NCBI GenBank assembly: GCA_963716245.1
Contig: OY970300.1
Span: 1,922,001 to 1,986,000, forward strand
From: VRUE01 sp963716245
GTDB lineage: Bacteria; Actinomycetota; Thermoleophilia; Solirubrobacterales; 70-9
Length of the DNA: 64,000 bases
Direction of reading: 5' to 3'
Under the pieces are notes generated by a model, which was not told the DNA's origin, searched no databases, and worked only from the letters and a program-made list of their open reading frames with translations. Positions 1-7,388 of the stretch are shown here, piece by piece. Position 1 is the first letter of the stretch. Every line of letters starts with the position of its first letter. The translations under genes and the position numbers were made by a program.

Positions 1-906
1 GTCCTGACCGGAGCCGCGGTCCGCCTCACGGGCTCCGGGCTCGGCTGCCCCGACTGGCCGAAATGCTACGGGAAGACGGTGCCGCCGCTCGAGACCCACG
101 CGGTGATCGAGTACGGCAACCGGCTGCTGACCGGCTTCGTCGGCCTCGCGGTGATCGCCGCCAGCGCCCTGGCCTGGTTCCGGCGGCCGTTCCGCGGCCA
201 CCTGGCCCTGTTCGGCGCGATGCTGCCGGTCGGCGTCCTCTGCCAGGCGATCCTCGGCGCCCTCGTCGTCAAGTACCACCTCGCCCCCGGCCTCGTGATG
301 GGCCACTTCATCCTCTCGATGCTGCTGCTCGACGCCGCCTTCGCGCTGGCCTGGTGCGCGCGCTACGAGCCGGGCGAGCGCCGCTTCTCGACCGACCGGC
401 TCGGCGTCTGGGCGGTCCGGGCCCTGATCCCGCTCGGCCAGCTGACGATCCTCGCCGGCACGATCGCGACGGGGTCCGGGCCCCACGCCGGCGACCACGA
501 AGGCGAGCTCGTCCACCGCTTCGACTTCCAGGGGGTCGAGACCCTCGAGTGGGTCGTGCAGCGCCACTCCGCGATCGCCGCCGTCTTCGGCCTCGCCGCG
601 ATCGGCGTCTGGCTCCTGCTGAGGCGCCGCGGGGGCGACAGCCGCGCCGCCGGGCCGCTGGCGGTCGTGATCGGCCTGCTCGGACTCCAAGGCGCCGTGG
701 GAGGCATCCAGTGGGCGCTCGAACTGCCCTCCGAGCTCGTCTGGCTGCACATCGCCCTCGCCACCGGCACCTGGCTGGCGATGCTCTGGACGGTCGCGAC
801 CGCCGGGCGCCTCGAGCCTAGGGACGCCGCTTCCACCAGCGGTACGCATGAAGCGTCCCCGCGCAGACCAGAGCCAGCCCCCAGAGAGCCCCAGCCAACG
901 GCCTAG
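1..906 (+). CDS. ctaA: Heme A synthase CtaA/COX15, 5' end outside window
   Basis: The frame is open from base 1, so the N-terminus lies upstream. CtaA oxidises the C8 methyl of heme O to give heme A for the aa3 oxidase. The first residues read GAAVRLTGSGLGCPDWPKC, the first extracytoplasmic loop with the paired cysteines of the Bacillus/actinobacterial type, followed by IEYGNRLLTG and several membrane helices with conserved His (for example VQRHS and WLHIALA). The C-terminal 30 residues are hydrophilic and proline-rich and overlap the convergent small gene. Its role fits the cytochrome c oxidase genes a few kilobases away. Confidence 0.9.
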   Translation, partial: VLTGAAVRLTGSGLGCPDWPKCYGKTVPPLETHAVIEYGNRLLTGFVGLAVIAASALAWFRRPFRGHLALFGAMLPVGVLCQAILGALVVKYHLAPGLVMGHFILSMLLLDAAFALAWCARYEPGERRFSTDRLGVWAVRALIPLGQLTILAGTIATGSGPHAGDHEGELVHRFDFQGVETLEWVVQRHSAIAAVFGLAAIGVWLLLRRRGGDSRAAGPLAVVIGLLGLQGAVGGIQWALELPSELVWLHIALATGTWLAMLWTVATAGRLEPRDAASTSGTHEASPRRPEPAPREPQPTA

Positions 907-991
907 TCAGCAGCGCGAGGGCGATCACCGAGGCGGCTGCGAGGCCGACGATCACCACCCAGCGGAAGACCGCCGCCTCGGAGAGCCTCAG
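818..991 (-). CDS. Small two-helix membrane protein
   Basis: About 57 residues with two hydrophobic segments (VVIVGLAAASVIALALL and GALWGLALVCAGTLH) and a basic tail YRWWKRRP; family not recognised. I place the start at a CTG (991-989) that overlaps the TGA of the upstream secreted-protein gene and has a GGAGG (997-1001 on the other strand) five bases in front; an ATG at 1114 would give a 98-residue form with an Arg-rich head lying inside the upstream gene. The 3' end overlaps the end of ctaA in convergent orientation by 89 bases. It probably was the last gene of the oxidase transcript. Confidence 0.5.
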   Translation of the reverse strand: MRLSEAAVFRWVVIVGLAAASVIALALLTRPLAGALWGLALVCAGTLHAYRWWKRRP

Positions 992-2706
992 CGCCGCCTC
1001 CGGCCTTTCGCCCGCACGCAGCGCCGGACGGATCTGCGGCCCTGCCGGGCGCGTGGGCAGCGCCGTTTGACGCACCGGCCTTTGCCGTGCACGCGGCGGA
1101 AGCCTCTGCGACATCTGCGTTTGGTGGCGGCAGGAGCGGTCCCGGCCGCTGCGGCCGGGCTCGTCACGGTCGTCGGCGCACTCGCCTCGCCCTCAGTCGA
1201 GTCCGAGTCGCCTCCCTGCGGTTCTTCGCCCGACGGGCAGGGCCCGCCCCCAGGGCCGGTGGCGATCTGGAACGGCGATTCGAGCAGCCAGACCTGCGAG
1301 GGAGCCGCCCACGGGACGAGTTCCGCTTCGGTCGCGAATTCGCCGCATTCGGGCGGCGTCTGCAGCAGTGGCTCGCCGGCGCCATCCAGGCTCACCTCGA
1401 GGCTCGAGTAGGGCAGCCGCGGCAGCTGGTCGAACACCACGAGAAGCTGTCCGGTGAACGAGTCGGCCCCGAGCTCGCCCACCTGCACGATCAGGATGCC
1501 GAGGCCCGCGTCGCGGATAACGACGTAGAGGTCCTGCGGTGCCTCGCCAGCGAAGATCGACCCCTGGATCTCATCGACGAGCAGTGGGCTCTGCACCGCG
1601 ACCGTTCCGATCCGCGAGGCCGGCGGGCAGCCGGCGTCGGGTTCGGGTTCGAGCGTCTCTTGGGAGAGCTCGGCGGGCGTGCAAGCGCCGACCTGAGCAG
1701 CCGCGGGGGTCAGCTCGACGCCGGCCGGCAGCGCCACGAGGAGCTCCTCGGTATCGGACTGCGCCAGACCGGAGGGATTGAGCAGGCCCTCGTCGTGAAA
1801 TCCAAGGCCCAGCTCGAAGCCGCTCGGCGTCCCGGCGTGTTCGCTGGTCAGCCGAGCGTTGATCTGGGGAGCGAAGCCGAGTTTTTCGCAGCCCATGAAA
1901 GCGGGTGAGAGCACGAGCCCGGTGATCCATTTCGCCGGCTCCTGCCAGGAACGCGCCTCGTAGCGGCTCTCAGCCGGGCCTTCGCAGCTGCGCGGCAGCG
2001 TCAGGAACGGCATCTCGGGGCTATTGCTGGGACAGGGGGCGGAGCCCGCCTCGGGGAAAGCGCAAAGGCCCCGGTCCGGGTCGTGATTCGGATCGCCCGG
2101 GACTCCCCAGATCGTGAGTCGGGCGCTGTAGAGGAGCATCGCCTGTGAGAGGCTCGACAGGGCGACGGTCAAGCTGTCGGACGGCGCCGACGCGAGCCTG
2201 AGGTCGGCGACGACCGGCTCGCCCGCGGCGAAGAAGCCGATCCGGGCGAGCGAGCCGGCCGGCGGCACCAGGTTGTAGATCGGCGCCGGATCTCGGTAGT
2301 CCTCCGAGCCCGTCGCGATCGGGCCGGAGGTCGATGCGGTGACCCCGGCGATCCCAACCACCGTCTCCAGGGGGCAGTCTTCACCCCCCTCGGCAGCGAG
2401 GAAATCCGACGCGGCGCAGCGCGGCATCGCGGTCGGGTGGGCGACGAGCCCCACCGGGAGCTTCACCAGGAGATCCCTCAGCTGGCCATCCGGCGCTTCC
2501 TGTCCTTCGTCCTCGACGGCGTTGACGCGAACCGCCACGGTCAACGCGAAGGGGTGCGAGCCGGCCTGGGTCGCCGACGTGCCGTCCTCGTTGACGAACT
2601 CGACTTCCGCGTCCGCCAAGCCAAAGGCAGCGGACGCCACGGGTGGGAACGGACCGAACGCCGCCAGGCCGCAGGCGGTCGCGACTATGAACGCGAGAAG
2701 TTTCAG
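988..2706 (-). CDS. Large secreted protein of a Solirubrobacterales-type family
   Basis: About 570 residues. From the CTG at 2706 the N-terminus reads KLLAFIVATACGLAAFG then VASA-AFG, a textbook Sec signal peptide and cleavage site; the nearest standard start (GTG 2640) would delete most of it. The body has Cys-bounded segments with motifs such as GTVAVQSPLLVDEIQGSIF and FDQLPRLPYSSLEV, like the protein at the right edge of this window; the tail is a strongly basic Cys/Arg/Lys stretch, possibly a wall-binding region. The CTG lies two bases after the TGA that ended ctaE before the element at 2710-5875 inserted, so expression may once have depended on translational coupling. Function unknown. 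Confidence 0.65.
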   Translation of the reverse strand: MKLLAFIVATACGLAAFGPFPPVASAAFGLADAEVEFVNEDGTSATQAGSHPFALTVAVRVNAVEDEGQEAPDGQLRDLLVKLPVGLVAHPTAMPRCAASDFLAAEGGEDCPLETVVGIAGVTASTSGPIATGSEDYRDPAPIYNLVPPAGSLARIGFFAAGEPVVADLRLASAPSDSLTVALSSLSQAMLLYSARLTIWGVPGDPNHDPDRGLCAFPEAGSAPCPSNSPEMPFLTLPRSCEGPAESRYEARSWQEPAKWITGLVLSPAFMGCEKLGFAPQINARLTSEHAGTPSGFELGLGFHDEGLLNPSGLAQSDTEELLVALPAGVELTPAAAQVGACTPAELSQETLEPEPDAGCPPASRIGTVAVQSPLLVDEIQGSIFAGEAPQDLYVVIRDAGLGILIVQVGELGADSFTGQLLVVFDQLPRLPYSSLEVSLDGAGEPLLQTPPECGEFATEAELVPWAAPSQVWLLESPFQIATGPGGGPCPSGEEPQGGDSDSTEGEASAPTTVTSPAAAAGTAPAATKRRCRRGFRRVHGKGRCVKRRCPRARQGRRSVRRCVRAKGRRRR

Positions 2707-2709
2707 GTC

Positions 2710-2748
2710 AGAGAATGTAAACCGTCGTATAGACGACGATCCACATCA
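2710..2748 (+). repeat. Left attachment repeat (attL)
   Basis: This 39-bp sequence is identical to 5837-5875. It contains the small palindrome CGTCGT-ATAG-ACGACG, the shape expected of a tyrosine-recombinase core. The bases just outside (C at 2709, T at 2749) differ from those at the right copy, which fixes the repeat limits. This copy is detached from ctaE and now lies directly in front of the secreted-protein gene. Confidence 0.85.
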
Positions 2749-2829
2749 TGCCGCACCCGCATGACAGCGCGGATTCCGCTTGTTCAAGCGGTGCCGAATC
2801 CGGCTAAGTCCGGTTGTCACCGGTCTCGC

Positions 2830-2848
2830 TGGCGCACGAATGGCGCAC
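2830..2848 (+). repeat. Tandem TGGCGCAC pair near attL
   Basis: TGGCGCAC occurs at 2830-2837 and 2841-2848, spaced 11 bp, about 80 bp inside the left repeat. The same pair is present near the right end (5773-5792). Short directly repeated sites just inside both ends are what arm-type integrase binding sites look like; that role is inferred. Confidence 0.5.
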
Positions 2849-2998
2849 CGCCGGCGCTCTCTCACCATGCTTGCGCCCGCCAAAGCGCCGCATCGATCCC
2901 TATCGTGCCTCGCGGTGCTTCGGCGAGTCTGGCGAAAAGATTCCCCCGCTCCAATCGGCAGACCCTTCGATCTCAACGCCCCCGGCTCGCGCTTCACC

Positions 2999-3607
2999 AT
3001 GCGTTTGGCGATGGCCGTTCAGCTTGGCCCTAGATGGATGGAGCATCCGGACGGCGGAAGGGGCGTGGCCCGCCCAGCAATAAGCACTGAGCTTGGGGAA
3101 GATTGGCTCAAGACTGACCCCGACATCGGGAAGGTCAAAGCTGTCGATGGCAGTCAAGGAAGGGGAGCCTCCGGCTGGATCCCAGTCCTCGAATGGGTCG
3201 GGATGCAAGCAGTCGGCGGTCTCGTTGGACTCGCCGCGAGCGAAGCCGCGAGGTCTGCGATCAGGCGTATACGTGCCCGGATCGAAGAGGCAAGGGCCAC
3301 CGGTCATCGGGTGATGGTGTCAAGAGGACTCGCGGCGACTCTTGCGATGGAGCACGTCTTCGAGACGACTGACGAGACCGAGGTCTTGCACGTCGAGGTC
3401 GCGCATGAGCCTTCGGTTCTTGGCGGACGACCTCCAACCGAGACGAGCTACACTGGCCTAGAGCCTTGGATCGTCTCCCTTGTTAACGGGTCCCGACGAA
3501 CTCGATACGTACTGGTCGTCGGCCCAGAAGGCGAAATCGCGGGCTGCATTACCAGTACCGCAGGCGAGTTTGAGCCGATGTTTGGTCTGCTTCCTCCGAC
3601 CGAATAG
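2999..3607 (+). CDS. Unknown protein, element cargo
   Basis: Family not recognised. From the ATG at 2999 it is 202 residues; the frame stays open back to 2780, but that would run across the candidate arm sites at 2830-2848, so I prefer the later start, and the true start is uncertain. The middle has an Ala/Gly-rich helix (EWVGMQAVGGLVGLAASEAAR) that could be an amphipathic or membrane segment, then an Arg/Glu-rich helix, then an alpha/beta-looking C-terminal half. It is followed 42 bases later by another cargo gene on the same strand. Confidence 0.5.
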   Translation: MRLAMAVQLGPRWMEHPDGGRGVARPAISTELGEDWLKTDPDIGKVKAVDGSQGRGASGWIPVLEWVGMQAVGGLVGLAASEAARSAIRRIRARIEEARATGHRVMVSRGLAATLAMEHVFETTDETEVLHVEVAHEPSVLGGRPPTETSYTGLEPWIVSLVNGSRRTRYVLVVGPEGEIAGCITSTAGEFEPMFGLLPPTE

Positions 3608-3649
3608 ACGGAGGGCGATCATCCGGGCCCTTTGGCAAGGTGCTCTGTT

Positions 3650-4306
3650 ATGGCGAATGAGGTCAATTGGACGGAGGTCGCGACGGTCGGCATTCTTGCG
3701 GCGCAGCTTCTTGTACTCATAGCGGCTGCCAGCGTGGCGTGGTTTCAAGCCAAAGAGGCCAAGCGCCTAAGAGAGGATCAAAATCGCCCCTTCGTCGTGA
3801 TCGACGTCGACTTTGTCGGAACGTCGGAGCTATTCCTGTATGTCAAGAACGTCGGCACGTCTCTCGCCCGAGACGTGAAAATCGAGGTGGACCCTCCGCT
3901 CAGCAGTGCGATCGACATTCCAGTCGAGAAGTTCAAGATGCTTCGGGATGGGATCGCGACGCTAGCACCCGGAAAGGAACTAAGAACCTTCTTCGATCAG
4001 GGGTTTAGGCGCAATGAATCGGGGCTCCCTTTGGTCTACAGGGCGACGCTCACCTACGCCGACGACCGGCGTAAGCGCTACTTTCGCGAGTCTATGGATT
4101 TGGATTTGGAGCAGTACATGCACCTGCATTTCGTTGAGCGACGAGACATTCACGATGTCTACAAGCAGCTAAAGGAGATTGGGAAGAATCTCGCCAGGTG
4201 GAACTGGAGCGGCGGAAACGGGCTCCTCACCATAAGCCGCGAGGAAGCCGACGAGAAGAACGCGCAACGACTCGCGGAGTCGAGTCCGAGGACGACTAAA
4301 GCGTAA
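3650..4306 (+). CDS. Membrane-anchored protein with Ig-like beta domain
   Basis: Start chosen at ATG 3650 (MANEVNW); an upstream in-frame ATG at 3632 is less likely. Residues 9-30 (ATVGILAAQLLVLIAAASVAWF) form one N-terminal transmembrane helix. Residues about 45-150 have the pattern of an Ig-like fold (FVVIDVDFV, LFLYVKNVGTSLARDVKIEV, LAPGKELRTFF, LVYRATLTYAD), which I know as a common architecture in actinobacterial accessory regions; function unknown. A helical C-terminus rich in Lys/Glu follows. Ten bases separate it from the next gene, so they probably share a transcript. Confidence 0.6.
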   Translation: MANEVNWTEVATVGILAAQLLVLIAAASVAWFQAKEAKRLREDQNRPFVVIDVDFVGTSELFLYVKNVGTSLARDVKIEVDPPLSSAIDIPVEKFKMLRDGIATLAPGKELRTFFDQGFRRNESGLPLVYRATLTYADDRRKRYFRESMDLDLEQYMHLHFVERRDIHDVYKQLKEIGKNLARWNWSGGNGLLTISREEADEKNAQRLAESSPRTTKA

Positions 4307-4315
4307 GCTCAGATC

Positions 4316-4711
4316 ATGGATTTGGAAGTCGGCGGCAAGCGCCACCAGCTAATCAACACGCTACGTGATCGATTGCCTCTCGATGGGAGCGTGGCCGTCA
4401 CTCACGTCGTGGGCACGCCCTCGATCCCAAAGCCTCCAGTGATCGATGACGAGCAACCGGATCTCTTGGCGAGGGGCTTGGGGAACAAGCTCATCATCGG
4501 CTTGGCTAAGACCGGACCCGACTTCTCGGACGAGGAATCTGTCCGCCAGTACCGGGCCTTCGCCGACCATCACGATCAGGAGTCCGATGAACGAGCCGCC
4601 TTCAACCTTGTGGTGCCAGCCGAGTTCCGGCGGCGCGCTGAAGTCGCCCTCGAAGAAGCCGGTCTTACTCAGGAGCAGTTCTTTGTTCTCGGGCTTCGCT
4701 TCCATGACTAG
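4316..4711 (+). CDS. Unknown 131-residue soluble protein, element cargo
   Basis: Unrecognised family. Begins at ATG 4316, ten bases after the previous stop. The sequence is acidic and predicted soluble, with an N-terminal half around DGSVAVTHVVGTP and a C-terminal helix pair ending GLTQEQFFVLGLRFHD. Its stop overlaps the first bases of the integrase remnant, which suggests that deletion of most of the integrase brought it here. Confidence 0.5.
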   Translation: MDLEVGGKRHQLINTLRDRLPLDGSVAVTHVVGTPSIPKPPVIDDEQPDLLARGLGNKLIIGLAKTGPDFSDEESVRQYRAFADHHDQESDERAAFNLVVPAEFRRRAEVALEEAGLTQEQFFVLGLRFHD

Positions 4712-4842
4712 CGTCCCGTAGGGCTAATATCTCGATCACGCTCGACCGCTACGGGCACCTGATGCCGGGCTCAGAGGCGGACGCGGCTGGGCTACTCGAT
4801 GGCTATCTCCGTGCTCGAAAAGCGCCAGGCATCGGGTCATGA
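4708..4842 (+). pseudogene. Tyrosine recombinase, C-terminal stub only
   Basis: The frame 4708-4842 reads NISITLDRYGHLMPGSEADA and ends LLDGYLRARKAPGIGS. This is the last segment of phage-type integrases, with the nucleophilic Tyr in RYGHL. There is no start codon and the frame is closed upstream at 4705-4707, so the core-binding and most of the catalytic domain are gone. Its presence between the 39-bp repeats supports site-specific integration as the origin of the element and shows that the recombinase has been lost. Confidence 0.8.
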
Positions 4843-4881
4843 TGCACGAGCTTTTCCCGAGCACTTAGGCTTGCCCTTGCG

Positions 4882-5329
4882 ATGGGTGTCTTCAACCGTC
4901 TGTTTCGCAACAAAGCTAGTCCGGCCGTCGAAGATTCGGTCTCACTCGACATCCGGGCGGAAGTCGTCCGCGACGAGATGGTCAATCGTCGTTGGTGAGT
5001 CCAACTACCAGGCGGCGATCCGAAAGGCGTGCTGCTGGGAGCCGGGGACCGACACGCACTTCGAGTGCTTCGCCGAACTCGTTCCCGAGCCGACCAACCG
5101 CTACGACCCCAACGCGGTACGGGTAGACATAGATGGTGCCTGCGTCGGCTATCTCTCGCGTGCGGATGCGGTCGAACTCGGACCAGCGATCAGCGAAGCC
5201 CTTGCGGAGCACGGCTCGGGCCTGGTTCGCGCAGTAATCGCCGGCCGCGCTGCTGGTGAGACCGACAACCTTGGTGTCTTTCTGCACCTAAGACTCGGCC
5301 GGGAGATCGTCCCAGACCACCCCGGCTAG
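4882..5329 (+). pseudogene. HIRAN-domain protein, frameshifted near the N-terminus
   Basis: The HIRAN core reads VVGESNYQAAIRKA, ELVPEPTNRYDPNAVRVDID and GACVGYLSRADAVELG. HIRAN domains bind DNA ends (known from HLTF/Rad5) and occur alone in bacterial repair and mobile contexts. A natural start, MGVFNRLFRNK, lies at ATG 4882 in another frame that stops at 4996-4998 right where the HIRAN frame takes over, so one frameshift separates head and domain. Without it the open frame starts at 4799 and overlaps the integrase stub with implausible sequence. Two bases separate its stop from the next gene. Whether the shift is decay or sequence error cannot be told here. Confidence 0.6.
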
Positions 5330-5331
5330 GT

Positions 5332-5763
5332 ATGGCCCGACGAATTCCCGAGCAGGCGATGGACTGGTCGCGCTTCGAGGACCACCGCCGCGTCCGAGTC
5401 GCCGGCAATCAGTACCACCAGCCTGCCTTGCTGACCGCGAGTGAGCACCTGATCCAGCGACATGACGACCGCTGTGAAACGGAGGCGACGCTTGTGCGCG
5501 AGCCGGATAACGCCCACGATCCCCTTGCCGTCCAGGTGATGGTGCGGGGGAAGCGCGTCGGTTATCTCCAACGAGGATCAGCCAAGCGCTACAACAAGCG
5601 GGTGAAGGCACTCGAAGACGAAGGGAAACGACCGGCGTACCCGCTGCTGATCCGAATGCAATCGCCAGGGATGTTTCAGGCTCACCTCCAGATCCCGTAC
5701 AGCAGCGAGCTGCTTAAGGGCTTCAAGAACACGAAGCGACCTTCGCCCACCCGTGGCGCTTAA
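5332..5763 (+). CDS. HIRAN-domain protein
   Basis: 143 residues, intact. The HIRAN pattern is VRVAGNQYHQPALL, CETEATLVREPDNAHDPLAV and VMVRGKRVGYLQRGSAKRYN, followed by a short basic tail (FKNTKRPSPTRG). It starts two bases after the preceding HIRAN gene, so the pair is co-transcribed. Substrate and partner are unknown; by analogy it may recognise DNA ends. The right-end TGGCGCAC pair begins just after its stop. Confidence 0.75.
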   Translation: MARRIPEQAMDWSRFEDHRRVRVAGNQYHQPALLTASEHLIQRHDDRCETEATLVREPDNAHDPLAVQVMVRGKRVGYLQRGSAKRYNKRVKALEDEGKRPAYPLLIRMQSPGMFQAHLQIPYSSELLKGFKNTKRPSPTRGA

Positions 5764-5772
5764 CCGCCTGAC

Positions 5773-5792
5773 TGGCGCACCAACTGGCGCAC
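5773..5792 (+). repeat. Tandem TGGCGCAC pair near attR
   Basis: TGGCGCAC occurs at 5773-5780 and 5785-5792, spaced 12 bp, 45 bp inside the right repeat, matching the pair at 2830-2848. It starts a few bases after the stop of the second HIRAN gene. Candidate arm-type recombinase sites. Confidence 0.5.
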
Positions 5793-5834
5793 CGATCATC
5801 GCGGCGGTCCCAATCTGGCTTGCCAAAGCCGCTT

Positions 5835-6461
5835 CTAGAGAATGTAAACCGTCGTATAGACGACGATCCACATCACGTCTACGAAGTGCCAGTAGATCCC
5901 CGGCACCTCGACGCCGAGGTGGTCCTTTGCCGCCGGGCCGAAGTGGCCGCGGAAGGCGCGGATGGTGGCGAAGCTGAGCAGGGCCAGGCCGACGAAGACG
6001 TGGGCGCCGTGCAGGCCGGTGAGGCCGTAGAAGATCGAGCCGAAGCCGAAGTCGCGGGCGCTGAAGCCGATGTGGACGTACTCGTTCATCTGGATGAAGA
6101 GGAACGTGGCGCCGAGCAGCCAGGTCAGCACGAGGCCGAGTTTCAGACCCGCGTGGTTGCCCTTGCGGATCGACTCGAGCGCGTAGTGGATCGTGAAGCT
6201 CGAGGAGACGAGGATCGCCGTGTTGATCCCCGCGACGGCCTTCGGCAGCTCGAACGCCTCGGGCGGCCAGGTCGGCGGGTCGACGACCACCCGCAGGAAG
6301 AAGTAGGCGGCGAAGAAGGCGCCGAAGAGCATGATCTCGGAGACAATGAAGAGCAGGATCCCGAGCGTCTGGCGGTCGATCCGCGAGCTCTCGTTGGCCT
6401 CGGGCGGGCCGTGGTGGTCCCCGTGCCCGTGGTGGTCGAGTGCGACGGTTGCGCTCTCCAT
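5835..6461 (-). CDS. ctaE: Cytochrome c oxidase subunit III
   Basis: 208 residues. A His-rich head (HHGHGDHHGPPE) precedes the helices; typical motifs are LFIVSEIMLFGAFFAAYFFLR, FLFIQMNEY, TGLHGAHVFVGL and YWHFVDVMWIVVYTTVYIL. Subunit III stabilises the aa3 proton pump in the membrane. The ATG overlaps the TGA of the upstream usp gene. The last 13 codons are the 39-bp attachment repeat, so the gene is intact only because the inserted element regenerates its end. Confidence 0.95.
   Translation of the reverse strand: MESATVALDHHGHGDHHGPPEANESSRIDRQTLGILLFIVSEIMLFGAFFAAYFFLRVVVDPPTWPPEAFELPKAVAGINTAILVSSSFTIHYALESIRKGNHAGLKLGLVLTWLLGATFLFIQMNEYVHIGFSARDFGFGSIFYGLTGLHGAHVFVGLALLSFATIRAFRGHFGPAAKDHLGVEVPGIYWHFVDVMWIVVYTTVYIL
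5837..5875 (+). repeat. Right attachment repeat (attR), ctaE 3' end
   Basis: Second copy of the 39-bp direct repeat. Here it forms the last 13 codons of ctaE (ending MWIVVYTTVYIL), with a TAG stop supplied by element DNA at 5835-5837. The core palindrome CGTCGT-ATAG-ACGACG falls in the codons for VVYTTV. Confidence 0.85.
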
Positions 6462-7336
6462 CAAGCCTCCCCTCCCTCGGCGACGGCGGCGGCAACGGCG
6501 GCGGCCGGGCGGCCCACCTCCAGGTGCTCGACCTGCTTGTCGGTGATCTCGCGGGTGCGTCCGACCAGGTCCTCGTCGAGCCAACGCGAGCTCTCGCCCG
6601 CGAAGGTCGAGATCAGCACCTCGTCGACCTGGTAGTGCTCGATCGCGTTGCGGATAGCCTCGAAGGGATCGGGGCTCATCGGCTGGCCCGTCGCGTCGAT
6701 GTCGGCGCGGTAGAGCTCGGCGAGGGTCGAGGCGAGGTCGCGAACGACCTCGGCCTCCGAGACGCCCTCCGACCGCGGGCAGACGATCGTGTAGCGGTGG
6801 GGGTGCCCGGCGGCGCGCTCCTTCAGCCGGCTGACCAGATCGGGGGCCGCCACGGTCTTGGTGGCGACGACGAGGGTGTGGCTCTTCTCCCAGCTGATCG
6901 AGTCGTCGACGATCCGCACCGGGATGTGGGTGACGGCCACGTCGGGCTCGAAGCGGCTCTTCGCCCACTCGACGAGGTCCTTGCGCGTGAAGCCGAAGCG
7001 GGTCTCGTTGCGGCAGGAGAGCAGCACCTCGCCCGGTTCGTGGGCACGCACCGCGTCGTCGAGGGCCAGCGCCGGATCGCGATCCATCACCTCGCCGACA
7101 GACTCGACCCCGTACTCGGCCAGCACCGACATCGTCACCTCGACCCGGGCCCGAGCCGCGTCGCGCAGCTCCCCGGAGTCGATCAGCTGCCCGACCGCGG
7201 GCTGGTTCTGCGGCGCCGCGACGGCGACGAAGGGCGCCTTCTCGGCCCGCTCGGCAACGGCTTTGAGCAGCTTGCGCCCGCCCGCGACCTCGTTGAGGAA
7301 GACCAGCAGCGGCCGGTTGTCGCCTGCCTCGTTCAT
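6461..7336 (-). CDS. Tandem universal-stress-like protein
   Basis: Start taken at ATG 7336 (MNEAGDNRPLLVFLNEV); ten more residues are open upstream but lie in the hairpin. The protein has two alpha/beta halves: the first (about 1-145) contains VFLNEVAGGRKLLKAV and ends with IRIVDDSISWEKSHTLVVA, the second resembles a UspA domain ending YQVDEVLISTFAGESSRWL and a linker to a Leu-rich helix. It lies between ctaD and ctaE and overlaps ctaE by one base, so it is co-translated with the oxidase. Function in the oxidase operon is unknown. Confidence 0.75.
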   Translation of the reverse strand: MNEAGDNRPLLVFLNEVAGGRKLLKAVAERAEKAPFVAVAAPQNQPAVGQLIDSGELRDAARARVEVTMSVLAEYGVESVGEVMDRDPALALDDAVRAHEPGEVLLSCRNETRFGFTRKDLVEWAKSRFEPDVAVTHIPVRIVDDSISWEKSHTLVVATKTVAAPDLVSRLKERAAGHPHRYTIVCPRSEGVSEAEVVRDLASTLAELYRADIDATGQPMSPDPFEAIRNAIEHYQVDEVLISTFAGESSRWLDEDLVGRTREITDKQVEHLEVGRPAAAVAAAVAEGGEA

Positions 7337-7346
7337 GGCGCCACCC

Positions 7347-7385
7347 GGGGCGCTTTCTTGTCGCATACCGACAGAAAGGCGCCCC
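7347..7385 (+). repeat. 35-nt hairpin repeat, copy 1
   Basis: GGGGCGC...GGCGCCCC closes a stem of about 17 pairs around a four-base loop, in the 52-bp gap between ctaD and usp. The 35-nt core (7349-7383) matches in length and stem ends the hairpins at 32806-32840 and 30011-30045. It could attenuate transcription after ctaD or protect mRNA ends, but the dispersed copies argue for a repeat family. Confidence 0.65.
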
Positions 7386-7388
7386 GCA

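Larger units (their letters stand above)
2710..5875. mobile_element. Degenerate integrative element in the 3' end of ctaE
   Basis: A 3.2 kb segment bounded by perfect 39-bp direct repeats (2710-2748 and 5837-5875). The repeats are the last 13 codons of ctaE, so the element used this gene's 3' end as attachment site and rebuilt the reading frame; the stop changed from TGA to TAG. The inside has visibly lower GC and less biased codon use than the flanks and carries two + strand unknown genes, a third small one, the C-terminal stub of a tyrosine recombinase and two HIRAN-domain genes. No complete integrase remains, so the element should be immobile on its own. Confidence 0.8.

Noticed and set aside
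2710..5875. Intact mobile element or complete defence island
   Set aside because: Only a recombinase stub remains and no effector nuclease or known defence pair was found; it is a remnant.
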